Shown here: one piece after another, positions 8,183-15,170 of the stretch
How positions within the stretch are numbered: position 1 is the first letter of the stretch
Layout of the letters: every line of letters starts with the position of its first letter
Source of the DNA: Roseateles noduli
GTDB taxonomy: Bacteria; Pseudomonadota; Gammaproteobacteria; Burkholderiales; Burkholderiaceae_C
NCBI GenBank assembly: GCA_002205125.1
Contig: NIOE01000003.1
Coordinates: 620,001 to 684,000, forward strand
Length of the DNA stretch: 64,000 nt
Reading direction: 5' to 3'
Position numbers and translations under genes: made by a program
Notes under the pieces: generated by a model
What the model saw: the letters and a program-made list of their open reading frames with translations, nothing else
What the model was told of the DNA's origin: nothing
Database searches by the model: none

Positions 8183-9195
8183 TCACTCACTGATCGGCTC
8201 GTTGTCCGGGTGCTCGACGCGCGCCCACTTCCTTCCGTCGAAGCGAACCAAGTCTGTAACGCCGACGCTCCACATGACGCCGTCCACTTGATCCAAGCGC
8301 CACGCATCCTGGATCCCAGGCTTCAGTTTCGACTTCACCAATGAGATCGCCTTCCCGTCATAAACGAACAGGCCCTCCTCGGCGCTCAGATAGACCGAGT
8401 GGTTGAACTTTGTGAGGCACACAAACGTCTGCTGGTCGTCCAATCCGCCGAGGCTGATGAAGCCCGACTTCGCGTTGCCTTTGAGCAGAGTGCCGTTGTG
8501 ACCACAGACCCACACCTCGTCCTCCCCGACGCAACGCACCCATTCCAGATGTTCGCTCACAGGCAGTTCGATCGTTGTCCATGCGGCCCCGTCGAAGTGC
8601 GCCATGTATCCCTGTAGGCCTACCACGTACACATCAGAACCCGCGGTGCCATCGATGCAGCTCAGCATCGGCGCGGATGACATGACCTCCAACATCTCGC
8701 CGATGCGATCTGGCCCGTACTCGGTCGGGTTCACTTCGACACGGATACCTTGGTCGTTCCTTCGCCAGTCGTCGACGCCAAAGCGGCGGTACACCTGCCC
8801 ATGCTGGCCGCAGGCCCAGAGCTGCCCATCGATCTCGCGTAGATGGGCCATGAGGCCGCCGAAATTTCCATCAACTAGGCCGGCGCCAGGCAGGTGCTCC
8901 GTGCGCACTTCCTGGTACTTCCCCGGACGAAGTGAACCGAGCCCTGAGGTCCAAGACAGACGAATCGCTTCTTGTCTTCAGGCAAGTTCCGGTACGCGTG
9001 CACGGAGACGATGTTGTCTTCGAGGTCAAAGTATCCGAACGGGAGTTCCTGCTCTGCAGGGTTGTAGGTCGAGCACCGCGTGTGAGCCGTCTCTCGCGGA
9101 TCCAAGGAGTCCAGCTGGGTCGCAAGGAAGACGAAATCATGTGCGATTACTACGCCGTCGAGGAAATACACGGATGAGACATCGCTGGATGGCAT
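8183..9195 (-). pseudogene. frameshifted beta-propeller paralogue
   Basis: Two frames together match the intact 337-aa neighbour at 9751-10764 end to end. The first frame (ATG 9195, MPSSDVSSVYFLDG...) matches the N-terminus up to RFVCLGPQGSVHFVRG; the second (ending HPDNEPISE at 8183) matches the rest from YQEVRTEHLPGAG. The switch falls at a GGGG run (minus strand, 8924-8921). One extra G would restore one frame reading VHFVRGKYQEVRTEHLPGAG. It is either a real decay mutation or a homopolymer sequencing error. It has the same repeated W/D-G-x-x-W blades as its paralogue. Confidence 0.75.
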
Positions 9196-9259
9196 TCGAC
9201 TTCTCTTACCTCGCATTGCATGGTGGCTTCAAATCTGAAGCGCAGCGCCTGTCTTCACC

Positions 9260-9754
9260 TCAGCCTTTTGGCGCACCAAGGGAGGCGATCGTGTACGCTC
9301 TCAATGCACCGGTGTAGCCAGATATCCAATCCAGCTGGATCGCCAGTTCGACGCCGTCCGGGCGACTGAGAAAGAAAGAAGCGCCATTTGCATGACGCCG
9401 GCTCGATACGCCGAGGTGTCTTTCGACCGAGCCCAAATCAGCTGACAGCAGATCGATCCCAACACCCCAATCGAGGCCGGGCCGCCGCCCCTCAGGCGCT
9501 ATCAAGGTCAGGGAACGCAGAGCCCAAGTCTCGGGCGCCGTCAGGGTGCCGGGCTCATACGTAAATTCGAGCTGCAGTTCCCCGCCGAACCACGTCAGCT
9601 TGAATTGCGCCGCGTCTCTCCTCAACCAATGCGTCGACAAGATCTGGCCATCGGACCACCGATCCCAGAAGGCTTGCCACCTCGCCTCCGTAGACTGCCA
9701 GCCCACCAAAGCCTGGAGAGCGGCTGCGGACCTCGAAGGCGCCAGGGCGCTCAT
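9260..9754 (-). CDS. hypothetical protein coupled to the beta-propeller gene
   Basis: 164 aa. The start overlaps the stop of the propeller gene in an ATGA arrangement. It is cytoplasmic, beginning with a helical segment (LQALVGWQSTEARWQAFWDRW) and continuing with beta strands (AQFKLTWFGGELQLEFTYEP). A segment GLDWGVGIDLLSADLGSVERHLGVSS is placed like the LPFG-I/L...D...LG motif of the other immunity candidates. Its tight coupling to the propeller gene suggests they act together. The family is not recognised. Confidence 0.5.
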   Translation of the reverse strand: MSALAPSRSAAALQALVGWQSTEARWQAFWDRWSDGQILSTHWLRRDAAQFKLTWFGGELQLEFTYEPGTLTAPETWALRSLTLIAPEGRRPGLDWGVGIDLLSADLGSVERHLGVSSRRHANGASFFLSRPDGVELAIQLDWISGYTGALRAYTIASLGAPKG

Positions 9755-10764
9755 TCGCCGATCGGCTCGTTGTCCGGATCCTGGATGCGCTCCCAGGACT
9801 TCCCATCGAACCGGGCAATGTCCGTCACTCCGACGCTCCAGAGATATCCATCAGCCTGGTCGACTCGCCAAGCGTCCTGCAACTCCGGTTTGAGCTTGGT
9901 CTTGACGTTGGTGATCTTCTTTCCATCCCAGACGAACAGACCTTCCTCGGCGCTCAGGTAGACCTTGTCGTTGAACTTGGTCACACACACGAAGGTTTGA
10001 TGATCATCCAGTCCACTCACGCTCTTGAAGCCGCCACGTGCGCTTCCCTTCAGCAGGGTGCCGTTGTGCCCACAGACATAGACCTCGTCAGGACCGTAGC
10101 ACCGCACCCACTCAAGGTGTTCGTCAACAGGAAGCGCAACCTGGGCCCACTTCTTACCGTCGAAGTGCGCCATGTAGCCCTGAAGTCCCACAACATAGAC
10201 GTCGTCAGCAGACAGGCCATCGACACAGCTCAGCATCGGCGCCGTCGACATCTTCTCCAGCATCTGGTCGATCTTGTCCGCATAGTTCGCCGGATTGATA
10301 TCGACGCGGATGCCTATGTCCGCACGGCGCCAATCGTCGCGTCCGAAACGACGGTAGACCTGCCCATGCTGGCCGCAGGCCCACAGCTGACCACCGATCT
10401 GTCGCAAGCTGCTCATCAGGCCGCCAAAGCGCCCTTCCACCATGCCAGCGTCGGGAATCTGCTCGACGAAGGTGGGCTCATTGCGCTGATTGAACCGCAC
10501 GGTTCCGTGTCGACCCAACGCGACAAAGCGACTGCCGTCTGGAAGGTCCTCGATGTCGCCGCGGTAGGAATGCACCGATACGACGTTGTCCTCATAGTCG
10601 TGAAAGGCCCAGGGAGTCTCATCTTCGGAGAGATCGAGGATCGACATCCGCGTATGCCAGACCTCTGCCGGGTCGAGCGACTCCAGTTGGGTGGCGAGAT
10701 ACACGAAGTCCGAGGCTGCACAAGAGGCATCCAAGTAATAGACGCCAGCCGCTTCGTTTGACAT
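9751..10764 (-). CDS. beta-propeller-like (WD/Kelch-like) orphan protein
   Basis: 337 aa. After an N-terminal ~110-residue region there are five similar blades of about 45 residues: LWACGQHGQVYRRFGRDDW, VYVVGLQGYMAHFDGKKW, VYVCGHNGTLLKGSARGGF, VYLSAEEGLFVWDGKK and LWSVGVTDIARFDGKSW. These resemble propeller repeats with a G-x-[GD]-x-[ILV] strand and a DG-x-x-W end. There is no signal peptide, so it should be cytoplasmic. A tandem, frameshifted copy follows at 8183-9195. In this position it could be an immunity or effector-binding protein; nothing in the sequence decides. Confidence 0.6.
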   Translation of the reverse strand: MSNEAAGVYYLDASCAASDFVYLATQLESLDPAEVWHTRMSILDLSEDETPWAFHDYEDNVVSVHSYRGDIEDLPDGSRFVALGRHGTVRFNQRNEPTFVEQIPDAGMVEGRFGGLMSSLRQIGGQLWACGQHGQVYRRFGRDDWRRADIGIRVDINPANYADKIDQMLEKMSTAPMLSCVDGLSADDVYVVGLQGYMAHFDGKKWAQVALPVDEHLEWVRCYGPDEVYVCGHNGTLLKGSARGGFKSVSGLDDHQTFVCVTKFNDKVYLSAEEGLFVWDGKKITNVKTKLKPELQDAWRVDQADGYLWSVGVTDIARFDGKSWERIQDPDNEPIGE

Positions 10765-10939
10765 TTATCTCTCCATGCCCGTTTCGCACCCACATCCTCC
10801 GCTGGCAAGGACGCTCGTCATGCTCATCGACTCCGTATCGAATTGGACGACCACAGACTCACCCGGCCTTGGAGGCGTCCATCACTTCGTTGTCGGTGTT
10901 GGTCATTCCGACCAAGACGAACAATCGATCCGCGTCCAT
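10765..10939 (-). pseudogene. broken small open frame upstream of the propeller gene
   Basis: In a roughly 200-nt gap, the minus strand from ATG 10939 reads MDADRLFVLVGMTNTDNEVM..ASKAG then TGA. A +1 shift near 10860 continues as ESVVVQFDTESMSMTSVLAS, a short Cys-containing tail (CGCETGMER), and TAA at 10767-10765, directly abutting the propeller ATG. The frame after the shift carries a GGAGAG sequence that would serve the propeller gene. It may be a decayed small protein or chance. Low confidence. Confidence 0.25.
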
Positions 10940-10962
10940 GCGGCCATCAGCAATTCAGCAAT

Positions 10963-11934
10963 TCAGCATTCGTCGTGAACGCTGCGCCAAGTCCCCGGCG
11001 ACATGAGCTTGACTCGAATGAGGCGGTTGTCGACGTTGCTGTACAGAATGTGCAGTGAGCAAGCAGGAAGATGCCAGACCGCGTGCGCCGTCAGTTCGGA
11101 TGACTCCTGCTGCGCGGGAGGTACTCGGACTTTGGCGAAGAGCTCTTCAGCACTGTCCTCGAAGGACAAGCCAAATGGCAACTCACCTTGCCATCCGGTC
11201 GAATCCTGATCGCGGTTCCTGTGAAGGGTCACGGCACGAATGATCCCTCCCGATTCAGTCGCTGCAAGTCCGACGGACACGCCGACATCCTGCATAACAT
11301 CGACCGTCCCGGATTCCTCGCCTTCAGCAATACGATCCGCGTTGAGGATGTCTTTCCAATCGCTTCGAAGCCGGATCTCTGAAACGGGCTCCCCCAACGA
11401 TTCGACGACTGTCTTCAACGAAGGCCCGCGCTCTTGCGCGGGTGCAACCAACGGATCCGGGAGCACGCGACAAACGACGCGATTGAGTTGCGCTCCCTTG
11501 TTTGTGTAGACCGCCGTCAGCCGGTACCCGGGAACATCCCATGTATCCGTTCCAGACGAGTGCCGACTCGCTTCAAAATCAAACAACTTCGCGCGAGCCT
11601 GCTGCCGGCTGTCACTCCACATCAGACCAAACGGCAGGGCTCCCCCATAGTCCTCGATGTCCTCGCGCCGCGAATAGAAATAGGCCTGAGTGAATAGCAA
11701 TTCGCCATGGCCCCATCCACGAACCGGCCCGATCCCCGATTGGTACGCTGCTTCGGTGAACCCGAGTTCCACGCCCATCCTGCGGACCAGAACCCAGTCG
11801 TGGAATGGCGAGGCCCCGTCGTCCGAATCCGTCAACGCGGGGCGATTGAAGGTATTCAACCTCTCAAACACGCCCGCTTCCTGCAGTTCGTCGACCGTTC
11901 GTCCGAACAAACGGATCAAGTCTTCTGAGTTCAA
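10963..11934 (-). CDS. two-domain putative immunity protein (LPFG family)
   Basis: 323 aa with a TTG start at 11934 preceded by GGGGA; no ATG lies near. The protein is internally duplicated. A first unit contains GGALPFGLMWSDSRQQARAKL, then WDVPGYRLTAVYTNKGAQLNRVVCRV. A second contains GELPFGLSFEDSAEELFAKV, then WHLPACSLHILYSNVDNRLIRVKL. The same motif occurs once in the protein at 11985-12446. No signal peptide. It follows the putative nuclease effector and its first immunity candidate by about 50 bp, so it may be a second immunity gene of the same island. Confidence 0.55.
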   Translation of the reverse strand: MNSEDLIRLFGRTVDELQEAGVFERLNTFNRPALTDSDDGASPFHDWVLVRRMGVELGFTEAAYQSGIGPVRGWGHGELLFTQAYFYSRREDIEDYGGALPFGLMWSDSRQQARAKLFDFEASRHSSGTDTWDVPGYRLTAVYTNKGAQLNRVVCRVLPDPLVAPAQERGPSLKTVVESLGEPVSEIRLRSDWKDILNADRIAEGEESGTVDVMQDVGVSVGLAATESGGIIRAVTLHRNRDQDSTGWQGELPFGLSFEDSAEELFAKVRVPPAQQESSELTAHAVWHLPACSLHILYSNVDNRLIRVKLMSPGTWRSVHDEC

Positions 11935-11984
11935 GTGATCCCCACTGGAAACGTGATCGACGCCCTCGTGAATTGGCTATCGTT

Positions 11985-12446
11985 TCACTCAAACAACTGC
12001 GAGACAGAGATTTGCCGAATTCGCTGCTCGTCAGACGTGAAGCTCACCAGCATCCGCTTGTCGTCGAGCACCCAGCGATCATTCTTCAGGCTACCTCGAC
12101 TGGTCCATTCTGGTTCCCCGAGCTTCGTTCGGGCCTGTTCCCTCGTCATCGTCGTATCGATGCCAAACGGAGCTCCCTCAACGGCACGACCCGGCTCTTC
12201 GGGATGAATGAAGAAGGTGTGGAGCACCAACTCACCTTCTGCATACTTTTTTCTATCCGGCAGCTCGCTGGCGAGAGTGAACACGAGTTCGATCTGCTGA
12301 CCAGAAACCTCCACATTGGTTTCTTTCTCGCCACGCGGGGGACGCTTCAACGGAAGTGGAACGTTCAGGGCTTTCAGGTACTCCACCACTGCCACATCGG
12401 TTTCGGACTTGCCGAGCAATGCCAGCGCGTTCTTGTAGATTTCCAT
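11985..12446 (-). CDS. putative immunity protein to the adjacent nuclease effector
   Basis: 153 aa, starting MEIYKNALALLG, with GGAG about 8 nt before the ATG. It carries the motif EGAPFGIDTTMTREQARTKLGEP, then WVLDDKRMLVSFTSDEQRIRQISV, the same pattern repeated in the 323-aa neighbour. It lies 26 bp downstream of the putative effector, the usual effector-then-immunity order, and has no signal peptide, fitting protection against a cytoplasmic (nucleic-acid) toxin. The pairing is inferred. Confidence 0.6.
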   Translation of the reverse strand: MEIYKNALALLGKSETDVAVVEYLKALNVPLPLKRPPRGEKETNVEVSGQQIELVFTLASELPDRKKYAEGELVLHTFFIHPEEPGRAVEGAPFGIDTTMTREQARTKLGEPEWTSRGSLKNDRWVLDDKRMLVSFTSDEQRIRQISVSQLFE

Positions 12447-12472
12447 GTAACTACTCCAGTTCTAGACAGCGA

Positions 12473-13408
12473 TCAGTCACCGCTGATTAACTTTTCCAAC
12501 CAGTCGTCGTAGTCCTTGTTGGACTTCTTCAGGATCGCATCAGACGCTGTCTTGTATGCGTCCTTACAACCACCGTCGGCATCATACTCATCGATCTTGT
12601 CAAGCATCGCAGCCACATCTCGAGCAGCCGAACCTGCCAGATTCTTTGCATCTTTGGCGGCATCAGCCACGGACTGCCCATGGGTCGGGCTATGGTCAAT
12701 GTGGGCCTGTCGAGGAATGGCGATGGTATCGGCGCCGTTGTCGATGGCTTTCTTTTCCGCCGTGGAAAGTGGTCCACCCTTCAGCTCGGCGGCCCGTTCC
12801 TTCAGCGCCGCTTTTGAGGGAATGTGGTCCCGGTCGAACTTCCCCTCACCCGTCTTCTTTTTCAAGTCGCCATAGCTGCCGGCCTCACCACACTTCATCT
12901 TCTTCTTCGGCTTGGACTTGGTCCCTTCGCCCTTCTCACCTGTCGGCTTTGGCGCGGCTTCCACCTCTTCCGCCTTCCGGCTCTTGCCCGCCAACTCGTC
13001 GATCTTCTTCTCCGCCGCCTCGATCGCCTCCTTAATCGGCTTCTGCATGCTCTTCGGGAGATGCGGCACAACCTCGTTGGCAACTTTGCGAATGCCGGCC
13101 AGATAGCGTTCCGAATTCTTCGCGATCTTCGCCGCCGTGGCAGCCTCGCCTGCGATCGGCACCACGCCGACGAGGGAGAGACCTGCCCCCAGCCAATCCC
13201 CGCGCATCGCGCTGACCAGGCTGTTCAGCAAATCGGCAGGAGCCCCGAAGCCGGGGATCAAACCCACCACATCCAGCAGCATCTGGAGGGCATCGAGCTT
13301 GGAGATCTCGGTCGGATCGACCTTCACCGCGGTGTTCGCGTCCTCCGCCTTGCCCGCGCTAACCGCGGGCGACTTCTGCAGGATGCCTGTCGTGTTGTAG
13401 CTACCCAT
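12473..13408 (-). CDS. putative T6SS nuclease effector (HNH/His-Me-like C-terminus)
   Basis: 311 aa. Residues ~35-105 form a hydrophobic, Gly-rich pre-toxin region (LLDVVGLIPGFGAPADLLNSLV, GLSLVGVVPIAGEAATAAKI), common in polymorphic toxins. A charged linker (~130-185, rich in Lys/Glu) leads to the C-terminal domain with GKFDRDHIPSKAALKE and TIAIPRQAHIDHSPTHGQS. The DH-I-P-S and H-x-x-S-x-T-x-G motifs resemble toxin endonucleases with a beta-beta-alpha metal site. The gene starts 4 bp after DUF4150 and is followed by an immunity candidate. Effector status is well supported by context; nuclease activity is an inference. Confidence 0.65.
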   Translation of the reverse strand: MGSYNTTGILQKSPAVSAGKAEDANTAVKVDPTEISKLDALQMLLDVVGLIPGFGAPADLLNSLVSAMRGDWLGAGLSLVGVVPIAGEAATAAKIAKNSERYLAGIRKVANEVVPHLPKSMQKPIKEAIEAAEKKIDELAGKSRKAEEVEAAPKPTGEKGEGTKSKPKKKMKCGEAGSYGDLKKKTGEGKFDRDHIPSKAALKERAAELKGGPLSTAEKKAIDNGADTIAIPRQAHIDHSPTHGQSVADAAKDAKNLAGSAARDVAAMLDKIDEYDADGGCKDAYKTASDAILKKSNKDYDDWLEKLISGD

Positions 13409-13412
13409 GCGA

Positions 13413-13769
13413 TCAGCCGCCGTTCATCCAGAACTTGTCGCCGTGGCGGACCACCCACTTCTTGCCGGCGCGCACCGAGTCGCTCTTGTCGAGCGGCTCG
13501 CATTTCTTGCCCACCGTGCCGCTCTTAATGCCGGTGCCGCTACCGGGCGTGTCACCGACGCTGCTCGGTGTCTTGCTTTGATCGAAGACCACGGCCGGGT
13601 TGCCGTTGAACTTGACGCTCTTGACGATGCCCGTTGCGTCGCTCAATTGCGATGTGATCGGATACGGCACCGGCACCATTGAGCTGCCCACGGGCGTCTT
13701 GCAGACGTCTGGCGGCATGCTGTAAACGACCCAGCCGCTCTCCTTGCGGGCTCCCAGATTAATGGCCAT
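13413..13769 (-). CDS. DUF4150 PAAR-like spike tip protein
   Basis: 118 aa, MAINLGARKESGWVVYSMPPDVCKTPVGSSMVPVPYPITSQLSDA..., with the DUF4150 features: DVCKTP near residue 20, P-V-P-Y-P-I, a V-F-D-Q-S-K-T-x-x-S-x-G-D-x-x-G-S segment and a Gly-rich C-terminal half. DUF4150 proteins substitute for PAAR tips on VgrG and link effectors to it. The start lies inside the end of DUF2169 (11-bp overlap), and the effector gene follows after 4 bp, making an adaptor-tip-effector-immunity series. Confidence 0.88.
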   Translation of the reverse strand: MAINLGARKESGWVVYSMPPDVCKTPVGSSMVPVPYPITSQLSDATGIVKSVKFNGNPAVVFDQSKTPSSVGDTPGSGTGIKSGTVGKKCEPLDKSDSVRAGKKWVVRHGDKFWMNGG

Positions 13770-15156
13770 GAGCCGCCTCCTCCATCTTGAACAGCGGTGC
13801 TGTCAGGTCGGTCTCGAAACGCAGTTCGGCCGTCTTCACGCCCATCTCGGCGGATACGCTCGCGCGCCAGACGATGGCAAGTTCCATCACGTCCGTGTCC
13901 ACGTGCAAGGTATCGATCGCGCACACGCCGCCCAGCATCAGGCCGCTGGCAAGATGGAACAGTACCGATACGCGATGCCCCGGCAGCGCGACGAAGGCGT
14001 GACCGCTCGGACAGAGCGCGGGGGCGATCAGGTTGCCGAGCTCGATGTAGCAATCGGGCCGCGGGAAGGCGATCTGCTGGTCTTCGGGCGCAGCGTTCCA
14101 GTACGCCATGTCGAAGTCCTTGGGCAGATTCGGCCAGCGCTCCGCCAACCATTGATCGTTGTACGAGCCGGCGCGTTGGATACGTGGCGTCCATGCGCGT
14201 CCGACCGGGCCGAAACCCGCCGGCCGATGCGCGTAGGCCTTGGCGTGCTCCAGCATCTGCGGCGGCTGCTGACCGGCGGCCTGAGCCGTGATGTCCGGTC
14301 GATCGACCGGATGATCCGGCGGCTCGATCTGCGGCGCGGGCCACGAGGTCGGCATCGGAACTCGTGCGTCCCGCGACGCACGCTCCAGATCCGCATGCAT
14401 CCAGCCGCGGCCCAACGGATTCAGGAAGCAGACTTCATTGAGCAGCAGTTCCGGCGCCTCGGCATCGCGCCCGAAATCAGGATTCGCCACGCGGCTGCTG
14501 CCGCCGTAGGCCAGTTCATACAGCAGCGGCACGCTGGTCGCGGCGCTCAGCGTGCGCCGTGTCCATGCGCCCTTGGCGTCGCGCACGAACTCCGACGGAG
14601 CCTGCAGATGCAGCGCCTTATCCAGCAGCATCTCGCGGCTGCGATCCCCGTTCGGTCCCGGTGCGCGCAACCAGCTGTCGATCGCGACGCGTCGCCCCTC
14701 CTGCCACGCCACGCGTTCCACAAAGCCTGTGTCGGGATCCGTCAACGGCGGCACGTATCCGGCTGCCGGGTCCGCCTGGGGATGACGCGACGGTTGGCTG
14801 ACGCGCAATCTGGCGAGCCAGCCTTCGCTCGGCCGCCCGGCCGGCGCATGGCTGGTGCCGGTGACCAGGACGTCGCACCTCGGCTTGAACGGCGCAAGGT
14901 CGCTTTCAGCGCGGACGCTGCTCAGGCCTACCTCGCCGACGTATTGATCCTCGGTGACCAGCGGAGGAGCGCCCTCGTCGATCAGTTGCGGTACCAGGCG
15001 CATCGGACCGGCGGCCGTCGGCTGCGCACCCTCCAGTTGCCATGCCGGCACGAGCTTGTAGACCGTGCGCACCGCCACGACCTCGTGCTCGCGGTCCTGC
15101 GTGTCGATGCCGCGATAACCCGCCGCGCCGAACGGCGTGAGGTTGATCAGTTCCAT
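13759..15156 (-). CDS. DUF2169 domain-containing T6SS adaptor, copy 2
   Basis: 465 aa from the ATG at 15156 (MELINLTPFGAAGYRG), 14 bp after vgrG2; a TTG at 15174 would overlap vgrG2 and is less likely. It carries the same pattern as the copy at 804-1904: HEVVAVRTVYKL, PRCDVLVTGTSHAPAGRPSEGW, VPLLYELAYGGSSRV, AHRPAGFGPVGRAWTPRIQRAGSYNDQW, and a C-terminal LSGHRVSVLFHL-like strand region. It is about 100 residues longer than copy 1, with extra sequence in the middle. DUF2169 proteins are thought to chaperone DUF4150-linked effectors; here DUF4150 and an effector follow directly. Confidence 0.88.
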   Translation of the reverse strand: MELINLTPFGAAGYRGIDTQDREHEVVAVRTVYKLVPAWQLEGAQPTAAGPMRLVPQLIDEGAPPLVTEDQYVGEVGLSSVRAESDLAPFKPRCDVLVTGTSHAPAGRPSEGWLARLRVSQPSRHPQADPAAGYVPPLTDPDTGFVERVAWQEGRRVAIDSWLRAPGPNGDRSREMLLDKALHLQAPSEFVRDAKGAWTRRTLSAATSVPLLYELAYGGSSRVANPDFGRDAEAPELLLNEVCFLNPLGRGWMHADLERASRDARVPMPTSWPAPQIEPPDHPVDRPDITAQAAGQQPPQMLEHAKAYAHRPAGFGPVGRAWTPRIQRAGSYNDQWLAERWPNLPKDFDMAYWNAAPEDQQIAFPRPDCYIELGNLIAPALCPSGHAFVALPGHRVSVLFHLASGLMLGGVCAIDTLHVDTDVMELAIVWRASVSAEMGVKTAELRFETDLTAPLFKMEEAAHGH

Positions 15157-15170
15157 ACGGCGCTCCGACC

